IMG/VR virus record: IMGVR_UViG_3300046787_000307
Coordinates: 1 to 34,103 of that record
Direction: 5' to 3' (one strand)
Origin: a virus
DNA length: 34,103 bases
Shown here: in pieces, positions 14,978 to 24,293 of the stretch
Numbering within the stretch: the stretch's first letter is position 1
Layout: each line of letters begins with the position of its first letter
Position numbers and translations under genes: made by a program
Notes under the pieces: model-generated
What the model saw: only the letters and a program-made list of their open reading frames with translations
What the model was told of the DNA's origin: nothing
The model's database searches: none

Positions 14978-16657
14978 ATGGATTACACTATAAGAACTGG
15001 AGATAATTTAACAAACATTGCAAAAGCCAATAATACAGATGTGGCTACTTTAACCTCTCTAAATAATCTTTCAAATCCTAATTTAATTAAAGCAGGTGCT
15101 ACACTCAAACTTCCGACACAACCAAAAGTAGAAACACCTGTGTCAAATCCTAATTTAATCACTCCAAAGGCACTAGCTCCACAACCTAAAATAGAACTTC
15201 CATCAGCTCCAGTCACAGCTCCAGTACCAAGTCCATCACAAAACCTCATCACAGATATGATGGCTGGTTATGACTTAACCCAAAAAGAAAAAGAAGCTAA
15301 AGGCTTTCAAGATACAGGAATGGAACAATACTTAAAAGATATTGTAGGACTTCAAGGAGAAGCTAAAGCTCTGGCTGAGGAAAAAGAAAAAGCAGGTGTG
15401 ACTACATTTAGACAAGACTTGCAAAACCTAAATTCTAAAATCCTACAAAAACAAGCTGAAATAAATCAAGACGATGTTACTCTAGTGGCAAACATGAGAG
15501 CTGAAGAAAGACGAGACACTCTTTTGCCTTTCGCACAGATAGGTCAAGCTAAACTAGCAGGAGATGCTCAAATAGTCCGAGCATTAAAGAACGCTGAAAT
15601 AGGTGTTTTGAACGCTCAAGCACTGGCTAAACAGGGAGATATAGCATTAGCCCAACAGACAGCAGAAGAAGCTGTAGCAGTCAAATATGCCCCATACAAA
15701 GAGCGTATAACAGCTTATGAGAACATAGTTAAAGCCTTAGAACCTTATCTAACAAGTGCAGAGAAAAAAGAAGCAGGAAAACAGACATTGAAAGGTCAGT
15801 TGGCTATGAAAGAGATTGAGAAAGAGGAGGCAAAGGAAAAAGAAATCTCCTCTATGATAATAGAGGCTACACCAAATGCTCCAGCCAATATCATTATCAA
15901 TGCTACTAATATAGCAAACAGAGGAGGTAGTGTTTTAGAGGTAGCTCAAGCATTAGGACAATATGGAGGGGATTATTTGAAAACAGAACTACTCAAAGCA
16001 CAAATACAGACTGAGAAGGCACAAAAAAATAAAATATTAGCCGAGACTGGTGGTGATGGTCAACAATATACAGAAAAACAGTTAAAAGCAATTACAAAAC
16101 TAAATCAAGATGTTTCTAAAAATGCCACCTACGCAAAAACAACAGCTATGCGAGGATATTCTGATAATGTAACAGCTTCACTTTCACAAAACACTGGGGT
16201 GGGGGATATTGCAGCGATTAACCAATTTCAAAAAGTTATTGACGAGGGTGCAGTTACTCGTGACCAAGATGTTAAACTTATTCAAGGTGCACAATCTCTC
16301 TCTAACACACTTAAGACTAAAATAAAAAAACTTGAGAAAGGAGAGCAACTATCTCCAGAGTTAAGACAACAGATGAGAACTTCTGTGGAAGCTTTGTATG
16401 ATGCTCAAATCAAAGCATTAAGTAAAGACCCTTACATAAAAGCAAAAACAACAGAGGCAGGACTTTATGGACTTAAAGCAGAGAATACTATTCTTGGAGA
16501 ACTGGGCGGTTTCACTGTTCCAAGTGAGACACAAAATAATAAATTCAATCAATCATTAGGGAATCAGGCACCAGTAGATTACTCTACAACAGGGATGTCA
16601 GTACAACCAGACGGAACTCTAATTTTTGTATTACCAACTAACCCATTAGAAAAATAA
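14978..16657 (+). CDS. LysM-bearing virion protein, likely ejected or internal (559 aa)
   Basis: Residues 2-47 are a LysM domain (YTIRTGDNLTNIAKANNTD, then LNNLSNPNLIKAGATLKLP), which binds peptidoglycan. Pro-rich linkers follow (about 48-90), then a long Ala/Glu/Lys-rich helical region to about 510 and a beta-containing tail. No glycosidase or peptidase catalytic motif is evident, so it should anchor to the cell wall rather than cut it. The position, just before a glycine-zipper protein and after the nozzle, suits an internal or ejection protein that crosses the wall at infection. Confidence 0.72.
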   Translation: MDYTIRTGDNLTNIAKANNTDVATLTSLNNLSNPNLIKAGATLKLPTQPKVETPVSNPNLITPKALAPQPKIELPSAPVTAPVPSPSQNLITDMMAGYDLTQKEKEAKGFQDTGMEQYLKDIVGLQGEAKALAEEKEKAGVTTFRQDLQNLNSKILQKQAEINQDDVTLVANMRAEERRDTLLPFAQIGQAKLAGDAQIVRALKNAEIGVLNAQALAKQGDIALAQQTAEEAVAVKYAPYKERITAYENIVKALEPYLTSAEKKEAGKQTLKGQLAMKEIEKEEAKEKEISSMIIEATPNAPANIIINATNIANRGGSVLEVAQALGQYGGDYLKTELLKAQIQTEKAQKNKILAETGGDGQQYTEKQLKAITKLNQDVSKNATYAKTTAMRGYSDNVTASLSQNTGVGDIAAINQFQKVIDEGAVTRDQDVKLIQGAQSLSNTLKTKIKKLEKGEQLSPELRQQMRTSVEALYDAQIKALSKDPYIKAKTTEAGLYGLKAENTILGELGGFTVPSETQNNKFNQSLGNQAPVDYSTTGMSVQPDGTLIFVLPTNPLEK

Positions 16658-16658
16658 T

Positions 16659-18245
16659 ATGGCAAATTTAAGAGAAGCATTTGAATACGCATCAAAAAAT
16701 CCTGATAGTGATTTTGCAAAGAACCTAGAAAAAATGGCATCTAGTGGTGCTTTGAATATAGAGGCTAAAAAATATGGAATAGATTTGACACCATTTCAAC
16801 CAACACCTACACCAGAACTAGACAAGATTGCTGAACAAGGTGTCGTAGAGAGTGCTCCAACAAACAAAACAACAGAGAAGATAAAAGGTGCTTTGTTTGA
16901 TAATAAAAGTGCTGAGAATATAGCAAATTTCACTGGTGGAAAAGAATTAGCTCAAGGTCTAGGTCAGGCTCTAACAATGGGTAAGACAAATAAGGAATTG
17001 GAAAAAGCTCAAACACAAGGCATAGATATACAAACTAAAATAATGGATAGGATAAAAGAAAAGAAAGCTGTAGGTGAAGATGTATCTCATCTTGAAAGAA
17101 CTCTATCTGACTTGGGTATAGATATAGCAACTGAAGGTGCTGAAAGAGAGAAGGTCTTGAATCCTAATGATTTGACCAACAAAGAAGTTTTAGGTTCATC
17201 ACTACAACTTGCAACAACTGTCTTGGGTGCAGGACAACTTCCAGGAATGGCAAAAAGTGCTGTGGCAAAAACAGGAGTAATAGCAGGAGTGAAACAAGGA
17301 GCAATTCAGGGTGCTAAGGTGGGTGGTGTTTATGGGGCTTCTAGTGGGGTAGCTGAATCATTGAAGGATAATAAGACAGCGGGTGAAATCGCTATGGGTG
17401 GGGTTAAGGGTGCTATAGGGGGGGCAGTAACTGGTGGTGTGTTGGGTGGTATTGTTGGAGGTGTATCGGGCGGATTGAAAGCATCCAAACTTGCTAAGGA
17501 AACAGCACATATAAAGGCTGTGACACCGAATACAAAAGATATGTCAGCAGATGAGTATCAAGCGTTTGTGAGACGAGGTAAAATATCTCCAAGTACAGCA
17601 ACATCGCCAGATAAATATATAATGTCAAAAGAAGAAATAGAGGTTGCTAATAGATATAAAAAACTACTAGGAAATGACCCAGTAAAAAATACGCATAATT
17701 TAATTCAAGAAGTAGAAAAGAAAGATAAATTAGTGGGGAATTTCTTGAAAAAGAATAATGGTATTTTCAATACTGGTGAGCTTAAGAATAATCTAACAAA
17801 AAGACTAGAATCTTTCGATGATTTATTAGTAAGTGATGAAAAACTTACTAAATCAAAAGCATCTATTATAGACAACTTCGTAAAAAGTCTAAAGAAAAAT
17901 GATATGGAAAGTCTATGGAAGGCTCGTAAAGAATTTGATAGAAAAATAGAGTCTGCTTTTTCTGGTAGTCCAACTCTACAAAAGGAAATCAAGAAAGAAT
18001 TTAGAAATGCAGTGCAAGACTTCATAGCAGAAAAAACACCAAACAATACTTATAAAAAATACATGAAAGATATGACACAATTATTTAATCTTTCAGATAT
18101 AACAAACGATAAGGCGGTCAAACAAAAAGGTCTGAACGCTATTCAAAAGTGGATAAAAAACAACCCTACAAGAGCGAAATTGATAGGGTGGGGAGCTGGA
18201 ACGGGTCTAGTAGGAACTGTAGGTGCTAGTATATTAAAAGACTAG
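16659..18245 (+). CDS. DNA-ejection / internal virion protein with glycine zippers (528 aa)
   Basis: The protein is helical throughout. Residues 205-273 hold repeated small-residue segments (VYGASSG, GAIGGAVTGGVLGGIVGGVSGG) typical of glycine-zipper helices that insert into membranes, and the C-terminal end (about 505-528, LIGWGAGTGLVGTVGASIL) is a second membrane-like helix. Highly charged helices separate them. Podoviral ejection proteins (P22 gp7/gp16/gp20, T7 gp14-16) share this style of pore-forming internal proteins. Together with the LysM protein it probably forms the trans-envelope conduit. Confidence 0.7.
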   Translation: MANLREAFEYASKNPDSDFAKNLEKMASSGALNIEAKKYGIDLTPFQPTPTPELDKIAEQGVVESAPTNKTTEKIKGALFDNKSAENIANFTGGKELAQGLGQALTMGKTNKELEKAQTQGIDIQTKIMDRIKEKKAVGEDVSHLERTLSDLGIDIATEGAEREKVLNPNDLTNKEVLGSSLQLATTVLGAGQLPGMAKSAVAKTGVIAGVKQGAIQGAKVGGVYGASSGVAESLKDNKTAGEIAMGGVKGAIGGAVTGGVLGGIVGGVSGGLKASKLAKETAHIKAVTPNTKDMSADEYQAFVRRGKISPSTATSPDKYIMSKEEIEVANRYKKLLGNDPVKNTHNLIQEVEKKDKLVGNFLKKNNGIFNTGELKNNLTKRLESFDDLLVSDEKLTKSKASIIDNFVKSLKKNDMESLWKARKEFDRKIESAFSGSPTLQKEIKKEFRNAVQDFIAEKTPNNTYKKYMKDMTQLFNLSDITNDKAVKQKGLNAIQKWIKNNPTRAKLIGWGAGTGLVGTVGASILKD

Positions 18246-18322
18246 AGTGCTTCAACATAACTGTTCCAAAAAACACACCATCCCAACCAGAGTAAAATTA
18301 AAATAATAATCATAACCACAGT

Positions 18323-21300
18323 ATGCCACAAAACCAAGAAAAAATCAAGAAAATAGCAACCAAAGCACTAATGCTTCAAAAAACAGATAAAATTGGTCTT
18401 GCTAATGAATTTGTGGTACTTGATGAAAAAATAGCCTCTTTGGAAGAGAAAATAACCGAAGCGGTTAAACAAGTAAAAGAAAGTGAAGTATCTTTGGATA
18501 AGGTTCTTGAAAGTGTTAAGGGTAAAGATGGTGAAAAAGGGGACAAAGGTGATATTCCATCAAGTGATGACCTATTAGAAATCATCAAACCTTTGATACC
18601 AGAACCAATAAAAGGAAAAGATGGAAAAGATTATACCCTCACTGAAAAAGATAAGAAAGACATTGCATCAAAAATAAATGTTCCTATAGTAGAGAAAGTT
18701 ATTATTGAAAAACCAACAGTAACTAATGAAATTAAAGAGGTTGCTGTGTATGAAACAGGTGAAGAAATTGTAGATAAAATAAATGGACTTACAATAACGC
18801 CTGAAAATCAAATAGATGCTACACATATAAAAAACCTCCCTGAATTTATAGAAAAAAGCCCTATCCCTAATGGTGGTGGTTGGAGAAATCTGTATCAGAT
18901 GCACGATGTAGCAATCTCCTCTCCAACTAACGACCAAGTATTAAAATACAATGCAACTACGAATCAATGGGAGAATGGAACAGGTGTTGGAGGTGCTTCT
19001 GCCTTCATAGACCTAACAGATGTACCTAGTTCCTATGCTTCACAGGCTCTAAAAGTAGTAAGAGTAAATGCTGGAGAAACTGGACTAGAATTTACCACTC
19101 TTGCTGGTGGAGGTGATGCTTTAACATCAGACCCTTTATCGCAATTTGCTTCTACAACCTCACTTCAATTAGCTGGTGTAATATCAGATGAAACAGGTAG
19201 TGGAAATCTAGTATTTAATACAAACCCAACATTTGCAACTAGAATAAATGTTCCAGAAATAAAAGCTACTGGTGCAGGTGGTGTAGATATACACAATAAC
19301 GCAGGCACACAAGTTGCTCTTTTTGGTGCAGGCGGTAGTACAGGTTCAACACTTGTAGGAACAACAAATATAGGTTCTGCTTCTGCAGACTATCATCAAA
19401 TAGCTGGTGGCACAGGAACAATAACAGACACAGCTACTGGTTCAAGTGCAGATATAAATATAAATATTGTTCCAAAAGGAACAGGCAGACTCCAAGCTAA
19501 TGGGGTAAATGTTCCAACAGTTTCAAGTGCAGATTCTTTAACTAATAAAAAACTTGGTTCACTTACCACAAACGGATTTGTGAAAACTAGTGGAGGTGAT
19601 GGAACTTTATCAGTAGATACAAATTCATACCAAATACTAGATGCTACCCTCACAGCTTTGGCTGGATATAACACAAACGGTATTCTTACTCAAACCGCAG
19701 CCGACACATTCACAGGTCGTACTATTACAGGAACAGCAAACCAAATATCAGTAACCAATGGTGATGGTGTTTCAGGAAATCCAACACTTTCACTCCCAGC
19801 TGATGTCCTAATCCCAACAGTCCTAACAGTCCCAAACACAGGACTTCATATTTTAGATACAAACGCTACGCATGACTTAATTGTTGCTGTTGGCTCAAAT
19901 CTAACAGCTGATAGAACTCTTACAGTAACAACAGGAAATACTGATATGATACTTGACCTCACTGCTGTAACAGATGAGTACGTCCTAGCTTACGACACAG
20001 CAACTAATACTTGGCGTGGTGTAGCACCTACTGCTGGTGGGTCTGGTATCACTATCGGTACAACAACAATAACTTCAGGTACAAACACTAGAGTCTTATT
20101 TAATAACTCTGGTGTAGTTGGAGAATACACAATATCAGGTACTGGTAATGTGGCGATGACTACTTCTCCATCATTTACTACTCCATCTCTAGGTGTAGCA
20201 ACTGCAACAACTATCAATGGAGCGACAATAACTTCAGGTACTCTCAATGGTACTGTGACAGGTACTAACACAGGCGACCAAACTTCTATTGTTGGAATTA
20301 CTGGTACAAAGGCACAATTTGATACTGCAGTTACAGATGGCAATTTCCTTTATGTAGGAGATGTGACTCAATACACAGATGAGATGGCACAAGATGCTAC
20401 TGGTGCAATGGTTGCTAATAGTACATTTATAAACCTTGCTTACAATGATGCAACACCATCTCTAACAGCTTCCTTGTCAGCAACAGGTACACCATCATCA
20501 ACAACCTATCTTCGTGGAGATAATACTTGGGCAACAATAGCTGGAGGCGGAGATGTTTCTAAAGTAGGTACACCAGTAAACAATCAAATGGCTGTATGGA
20601 CAGGTGACGGAACACTTGAGGGAACATCTGATTTTACATATGACGGGACATCTCTTAATCTTATAACTGGTAAGAATTTCCAAATAGCTGGTGGTACTGT
20701 GCTTTCAGATTCTGCAGGAACACTGACTCTTTCGGGTATTGATGCTCTTGATGCAACAACAGAATCAACTATTGAGGGTGCTATAGATACATTAGCCAAT
20801 TTGACATCTATTCAGGGTAGAACAGTTACACTAACTGATGATGGAGAAGATAAAATATTTGGTTGGGATGACAGTGCTGGTGCTTATGAAAATCTTACAA
20901 CAACAGAAGTGAGAGCAATCGTTAATCCTCCACTAACTTTATGGGATTTTTGGACTGAACAATGGATAGGTACAACAAACACTTCTGTCGGGTCTGGTCC
21001 TTTCGTTGGTGCAGCGATTTCATCAGGAACTAACACAACTGCTCCAACTAACGGTACAGGTTATACTGGTATAGCTGGTGGTGGAGTATTTATAAGGTCT
21101 AGTGCAACAGCAAATAGTGGATTTAGATACCAAACTACTGTTTTATCTCAAACTTGGTTCGGTACTATTGCACAAAAGTTTAGATTTTATTATCAGCCAA
21201 GAGGAGCATTTGCCAATGTGACTGTGAGAGCTGGATTTTTAGATACTACTACAAGTGCTGACGCAACTGATGGTGTCTACTTTGAATTAGATGGCTCTGG

Positions 21301-21628
21301 TAATGCTAATGGTAAAACTGCCAACAACACAACACGCTCTACAACTGGAACAGCTTATGCTATGACAATAAATACTCAATATGTTTTTGATATTGAAGTA
21401 AACAGTGCAGGTACAGAAGCTAGATACAGAATATATGCTGGTAATACAGAAACCGCTGTATATGACCAAACACTTTCTACAAACATTCCAACAACATCAG
21501 CTAGAGGTACTGGTACTGGTTTTGTAGGAACACAGTCTGTCGCCGCTGCAACAGATATAGGGATACTATATGCACTTATGGTTGGTACTCCAGCAGGATT
21601 TGAAAGAGCTAGAGGAACTTATGTATAA
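18323..21628 (+). CDS. Long tail fibre with collagen-like and jelly-roll domains (1101 aa)
   Basis: The N-terminal coiled coil (about 1-65) is followed by collagen-like triplets GKDGEKGDKGD (67-77) and GKDGKD (98-103), then an extended beta-strand shaft with fibre repeats (VTGTNTGDQ, FDTAVTDGNFLYVGDVTQY). From about residue 873 to the end a Trp-, Gly- and Asn-rich beta-sandwich resembles lectin-like jelly-roll receptor-binding domains (FRFYYQPRGAF, VYFELDGSGNANG, YVFDIEVNSAGTEARYRIYAG). This is the likely primary receptor-binding protein. The 77-nt gap upstream shows nothing regulatory beyond AT-richness. Confidence 0.88.
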   Translation: MPQNQEKIKKIATKALMLQKTDKIGLANEFVVLDEKIASLEEKITEAVKQVKESEVSLDKVLESVKGKDGEKGDKGDIPSSDDLLEIIKPLIPEPIKGKDGKDYTLTEKDKKDIASKINVPIVEKVIIEKPTVTNEIKEVAVYETGEEIVDKINGLTITPENQIDATHIKNLPEFIEKSPIPNGGGWRNLYQMHDVAISSPTNDQVLKYNATTNQWENGTGVGGASAFIDLTDVPSSYASQALKVVRVNAGETGLEFTTLAGGGDALTSDPLSQFASTTSLQLAGVISDETGSGNLVFNTNPTFATRINVPEIKATGAGGVDIHNNAGTQVALFGAGGSTGSTLVGTTNIGSASADYHQIAGGTGTITDTATGSSADININIVPKGTGRLQANGVNVPTVSSADSLTNKKLGSLTTNGFVKTSGGDGTLSVDTNSYQILDATLTALAGYNTNGILTQTAADTFTGRTITGTANQISVTNGDGVSGNPTLSLPADVLIPTVLTVPNTGLHILDTNATHDLIVAVGSNLTADRTLTVTTGNTDMILDLTAVTDEYVLAYDTATNTWRGVAPTAGGSGITIGTTTITSGTNTRVLFNNSGVVGEYTISGTGNVAMTTSPSFTTPSLGVATATTINGATITSGTLNGTVTGTNTGDQTSIVGITGTKAQFDTAVTDGNFLYVGDVTQYTDEMAQDATGAMVANSTFINLAYNDATPSLTASLSATGTPSSTTYLRGDNTWATIAGGGDVSKVGTPVNNQMAVWTGDGTLEGTSDFTYDGTSLNLITGKNFQIAGGTVLSDSAGTLTLSGIDALDATTESTIEGAIDTLANLTSIQGRTVTLTDDGEDKIFGWDDSAGAYENLTTTEVRAIVNPPLTLWDFWTEQWIGTTNTSVGSGPFVGAAISSGTNTTAPTNGTGYTGIAGGGVFIRSSATANSGFRYQTTVLSQTWFGTIAQKFRFYYQPRGAFANVTVRAGFLDTTTSADATDGVYFELDGSGNANGKTANNTTRSTTGTAYAMTINTQYVFDIEVNSAGTEARYRIYAGNTETAVYDQTLSTNIPTTSARGTGTGFVGTQSVAAATDIGILYALMVGTPAGFERARGTYV

Positions 21629-21630
21629 AC

Positions 21631-21657
21631 AATAAAAGCCCGAAGTGGGCTTTTATT
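21631..21657. terminator. Bidirectional intrinsic terminator after the late operon
   Basis: AATAAAAGCCC (21631-21641) pairs perfectly with GGGCTTTTATT (21647-21657) around a 5-nt loop. With A-rich and T-rich flanks it can stop the late operon on the + strand and the convergent gene on the - strand. Confidence 0.92.
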
Positions 21658-21663
21658 TGTGAA

Positions 21664-21924
21664 TTAAGCTAATGTAGCAGACACTATATCAGAAGTTGAT
21701 ATAGTGATACTGTAGTTAGCTAGTACATATGCAATTACCTTGTCTTTCATAGCAGTAGTCATCTCTGCTCCAGTATAAGCTGTTAAATCTGTTCCAAATA
21801 CTAGAGTATCTGAGTAGGTTTGTATTACTTCATTTGTTGAAGTATTAACTATTACTACATCAAATTCGTGCCAAGTACCATACATTGTTGAATGTAGACC
21901 TGTTATAAGTGCTTTTATATTCAT
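21664..21924 (-). CDS. Small protein, only - strand gene (86 aa)
   Basis: This is a clean ORF with balanced composition: an N-terminal MNIKALITGLHSTMYG, beta-strand blocks (HEFDVVIVNTSTNEVIQTYSDTLVFG), a helix (TAMKDKVIAYVLANY) and a TISTSDIVSATLA ending. It ends at the bidirectional terminator that also stops the tail fibre. Its ATG (21924-21922) sits inside a perfect 15-nt palindrome (21923-21937). The protein has no membrane segment or known domain. Virion accessory or early modulator are both possible. Being alone on the opposite strand suggests independent control. Confidence 0.72.
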   Translation of the reverse strand: MNIKALITGLHSTMYGTWHEFDVVIVNTSTNEVIQTYSDTLVFGTDLTAYTGAEMTTAMKDKVIAYVLANYSITISTSDIVSATLA

Positions 21925-22004
21925 TCTTTTAAAGAATTAAGTTTATAAACCATCTCTTAGGACAGGTTTATTCCCTCATAGGAAGAATACTTTTAGTATA
22001 TACT
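21923..22004. promoter_or_regulatory. Divergent intergenic region with stacked palindromes
   Basis: Four inverted repeats occur in 82 nt: ATTCTTTTAAAGAAT (21923-21937), GTTTATAAAC (21941-21950), ATAAACC/GGTTTAT (21945-21951 with 21965-21971) and AGTATATACT (21995-22004). The last contains TATACT on both strands and could be a shared -10 box for the divergent genes. On the + strand its TATACT (21999-22004) is exactly 6 nt before ATG 22011. Neither strand has a good -35, so an activator or an operator function is likely. Confidence 0.6.
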
Positions 22005-22010
22005 TAATAC

Positions 22011-22250
22011 ATGAAAAATCTAGGGATTACAAAAGCGTGTATTGCTTGCAAAAAGACTCTATTTCGTGACCTTAATTTCATAGGTACTGGCTCTCTAAAA
22101 TTCAAATGTCCACATTGTGGAGCTCATGTCGTAATAGAACTCAAACAGAAGCCATTTGTGACTGTATCTTTGATAGTCGGAGCTATGGTTTTTATTGGTC
22201 TAACTATGGTGTTTTGGGGAGATAAAATTGTAGAACTAGCCATAAAATAA
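22011..22250 (+). CDS. Zinc-ribbon membrane protein (79 aa)
   Basis: Two Cys pairs (CIAC at 10-13 and CPHC at 33-36) form a Com-like zinc ribbon, followed by one membrane helix at about residues 48-68. The ribbon should face the cytoplasm. The start codon is 6 nt after a TATACT box, so leaderless translation is predicted. It heads the lysis-side operon, and a role in anchoring something at the membrane is possible. Function unknown. Confidence 0.75.
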   Translation: MKNLGITKACIACKKTLFRDLNFIGTGSLKFKCPHCGAHVVIELKQKPFVTVSLIVGAMVFIGLTMVFWGDKIVELAIK

Positions 22251-22281
22251 TAAAGTGTTATAATAAATTCATTACAAATTT

Positions 22282-22626
22282 ATGCCCGAAGATAACTCAT
22301 ACTCAATAAAAGAATTTCTAACTCACGCAATGGAGGATATGAAGGAATCTATAATTGAAACCCATTCCAATATAAAAGAAGTCAAAGATGATGTGAAAAA
22401 AGTATTGGTTCAGACGACCGAACATAACCATCGCATGACAAAACTTGAAGTGAAGACCTCTGATTATGTGGACTATAAGAAAAAGGTAGACTCTCATGAG
22501 AATAAGGTATATTATGTAACTGGAGCGATATTTATTATCACTTTAATCGGGGGATTTGCTCTGAACTACTTAATAGATAAAAGAGTAGATAATAAAATTA
22601 TTGAAGCACTAGCAAACTATGAATAA
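22282..22626 (+). CDS. Coiled coil plus single membrane helix, XhlA-like (114 aa)
   Basis: The protein has a long charged helix (about residues 15-75, with heptads around VKDDVKKVLVQTTEHNHRMTKLE) and then a membrane helix at 76-97, followed by a short charged tail. This layout resembles XhlA/hemolysin-like lysis accessories encoded before endolysins. A TATAAT (22259-22264) lies 17 nt upstream of the start but without a clear -35. A small basic gene overlaps its last 8 nt. Confidence 0.6.
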   Translation: MPEDNSYSIKEFLTHAMEDMKESIIETHSNIKEVKDDVKKVLVQTTEHNHRMTKLEVKTSDYVDYKKKVDSHENKVYYVTGAIFIITLIGGFALNYLIDKRVDNKIIEALANYE

Positions 22627-22735
22627 ATTTCAAATGAGACTTCCTGAAACATTGAAGTTCAAAAACAAAAAAGGAGAGATTATAACCTTGAAGAAAAAAC
22701 ACCAAGGTAGAGTAAACCCTAAAAGAGTTGCATGA
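22619..22735 (+). CDS. Tiny very basic protein (38 aa)
   Basis: The ORF begins inside the end of the preceding gene and ends with ATGA overlapping the endolysin start, a coupled stop-start arrangement. The protein is rich in Lys and Arg (KFKNKKGEIITLKKKHQGRVNPKR) with no membrane helix. The double overlap supports translation. It may be a leader or coupling peptide for the endolysin. Confidence 0.55.
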   Translation: MNKFQMRLPETLKFKNKKGEIITLKKKHQGRVNPKRVA

Positions 22736-23700
22736 TTAACTTTTTCAAAAAATCATATAAAGGTCTATTAGATGACCCTCGTCCTATTGAAGAGAGACTT
22801 TTAGACTATAAACACGAGGATTTAATACGAGGTACAACAACTATCAGTTGGGTAGAGGGAAAACAAACCCGTAGTTTTCCTATTCAGAACCAAGACGGCT
22901 CATCATCATGTGTGGCTCAAAGTTTAGCTAAACTATTATCTATTCACGAAGTCCTAGAAGGCAGACCTTATACCAGACTTTCCCCTAAATTTATATACAC
23001 TCGTAGAACCAATTATCCAGCAGGTGGTATGTGGATGCCAGAAGCTCTTAAAATCGCTTGTAACGAAGGTTCATGCGAAGAAGCACTAATGCCCTCAGAT
23101 AACAAGGGAGAATCGTTTATGAACGATAAATACGAACCTGAGGGGGTTATAGAGAATGCGAAGAAGTACAAAGGCAAGCTTTACTTTGAAATCACTAATA
23201 GAAACATAGATAACATCGCCGAAGTCCTAGAACAAGGCTATGGAGTTTCGCTAGGTTTTAGATTTGACTACAACGAATGGACAGACTTCCCTTTAATCTA
23301 TGAGAACTCTAAAAAAGAGTGTGGACACGCTGTGGCAGTTGTTGACTACACCCTAATCAACGGAAAGAAATATCTCGTAATAGAGGATAGCTGGGGCCCT
23401 GGACATGGTAAAGGTGGAGTACGCTATATCTCAGAGGAATTTTTAAACGCTCGTTGTTTCTATGCTGGGTACATAACATCTTTTACTGGTGTAGAATCAA
23501 AATTTGTGTTTACTAAAACCCTAAGAGTTGGTAGTCGTGGTCTTGATGTCAAAATGCTACAAACAAAATTAGGTATAAAAGCTGATGGTAAATTTGGTGA
23601 GCAAACTAAAAAAGCTGTAATTAAGTTTCAAAAAGCTAATAAGTTGAAAGCAGATGGTATAGTTGGTATTTTTACAAATTATGTTCTAAATAAGATTTGA
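22732..23700 (+). CDS. Papain-like cysteine peptidase endolysin with PG-binding domain (322 aa)
   Basis: The catalytic part shows the papain oxyanion Gln and nucleophile six residues apart (Q54 and C60 in QDGSSSC), the base H199 in CGHAVAV and an Asp (D219 in EDSWGPGHGKGG) where papain has Asn. Residues about 263-322 form a PG_binding_1-type domain (LRVGSRGLDVKMLQTKLG, DGKFGEQTKKAVIKFQ, DGIVG). The enzyme probably cuts peptidoglycan cross-links during lysis. No signal peptide is visible, so export relies on the holin. Its end overlaps a promoter for the next gene. Confidence 0.85.
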   Translation: MINFFKKSYKGLLDDPRPIEERLLDYKHEDLIRGTTTISWVEGKQTRSFPIQNQDGSSSCVAQSLAKLLSIHEVLEGRPYTRLSPKFIYTRRTNYPAGGMWMPEALKIACNEGSCEEALMPSDNKGESFMNDKYEPEGVIENAKKYKGKLYFEITNRNIDNIAEVLEQGYGVSLGFRFDYNEWTDFPLIYENSKKECGHAVAVVDYTLINGKKYLVIEDSWGPGHGKGGVRYISEEFLNARCFYAGYITSFTGVESKFVFTKTLRVGSRGLDVKMLQTKLGIKADGKFGEQTKKAVIKFQKANKLKADGIVGIFTNYVLNKI

Positions 23701-23726
23701 CATTGATGGTATATGGGGAATATACT
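23697..23726 (+). promoter_or_regulatory. Near-consensus promoter of the HNH gene, leaderless
   Basis: TTGACA (23697-23702) overlaps the endolysin stop codon. After 18 nt comes TATACT (23721-23726), and 6 nt later the ATG at 23733. Predicted +1 is the start codon. Confidence 0.82.
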
Positions 23727-23732
23727 ATATAA

Positions 23733-24293
23733 ATGGAAAAATGTAGTATAAATAATTGTAATAGAAAATTATTTAGTAGAGGATTGTGTAGTAAGCACTA
23801 TCAAAATTTAGTTAATAAAGGAAATCCTATACCCAGAAGAGATAGAACTCTTGATGAAATCATAAAAGAAATAGGATGGAAAATAAAAGATAATGGATGC
23901 TGGGAATGGAATGGAAGTAAGAATTGGAGTGGTTATGGGTTATTATCTGTAAGTAGACTAGGGATTGTAAAACAAAGAGCACATAGGGTTATATTTGAAC
24001 ATTTAACTGGTATTAAAATTGGAAATATGGTTTTATGTCACTCTTGTGATAATCCATCATGTGTAAATCCTAAGCATTTATTTATAGGTACAATGGCTGA
24101 TAATTCAAGAGACATGTGTAATAAAGGAAGGCATTGGTGTTATGGTAGAAGTAAATGTCCTAATGGACATGATTTAACAATAGATGGTGCAATAAAAATT
24201 GTAAAAAGAAAAAATAGAGCAGATGAAAAAGCATGTTTAAAATGTATTAAAATTAGACAAAAAAAGTGGTATAAAAAACTATTGAATAAATAA
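23733..24293 (+). CDS. HNH endonuclease, probable homing type (186 aa)
   Basis: Residues 1-25 hold a Cys/His cluster ([20 protein letters not shown]). The HNH_3-type core is centred on about residues 84-120: HRVIFEH, then [19 protein letters not shown], with zinc Cys and catalytic-type His103 and His115. A second Cys group ([16 protein letters not shown]) closes the protein. It lies between the endolysin and the holin, with its own promoter, so it looks like a mobile gene that inserted in the lysis cassette without breaking a neighbour. A role in packaging is possible for some HNH proteins but less likely here. Confidence 0.85.
   Translation: MEKCSINNCNRKLFSRGLCSKHYQNLVNKGNPIPRRDRTLDEIIKEIGWKIKDNGCWEWNGSKNWSGYGLLSVSRLGIVKQRAHRVIFEHLTGIKIGNMVLCHSCDNPSCVNPKHLFIGTMADNSRDMCNKGRHWCYGRSKCPNGHDLTIDGAIKIVKRKNRADEKACLKCIKIRQKKWYKKLLNK

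Noticed and set aside
19396-20799. Several - strand ORFs opposite the tail fibre
   Set aside because: They are rich in Val, Pro and Ser, which is the reverse complement of Thr/Gly-rich fibre codons. They are typical shadows.
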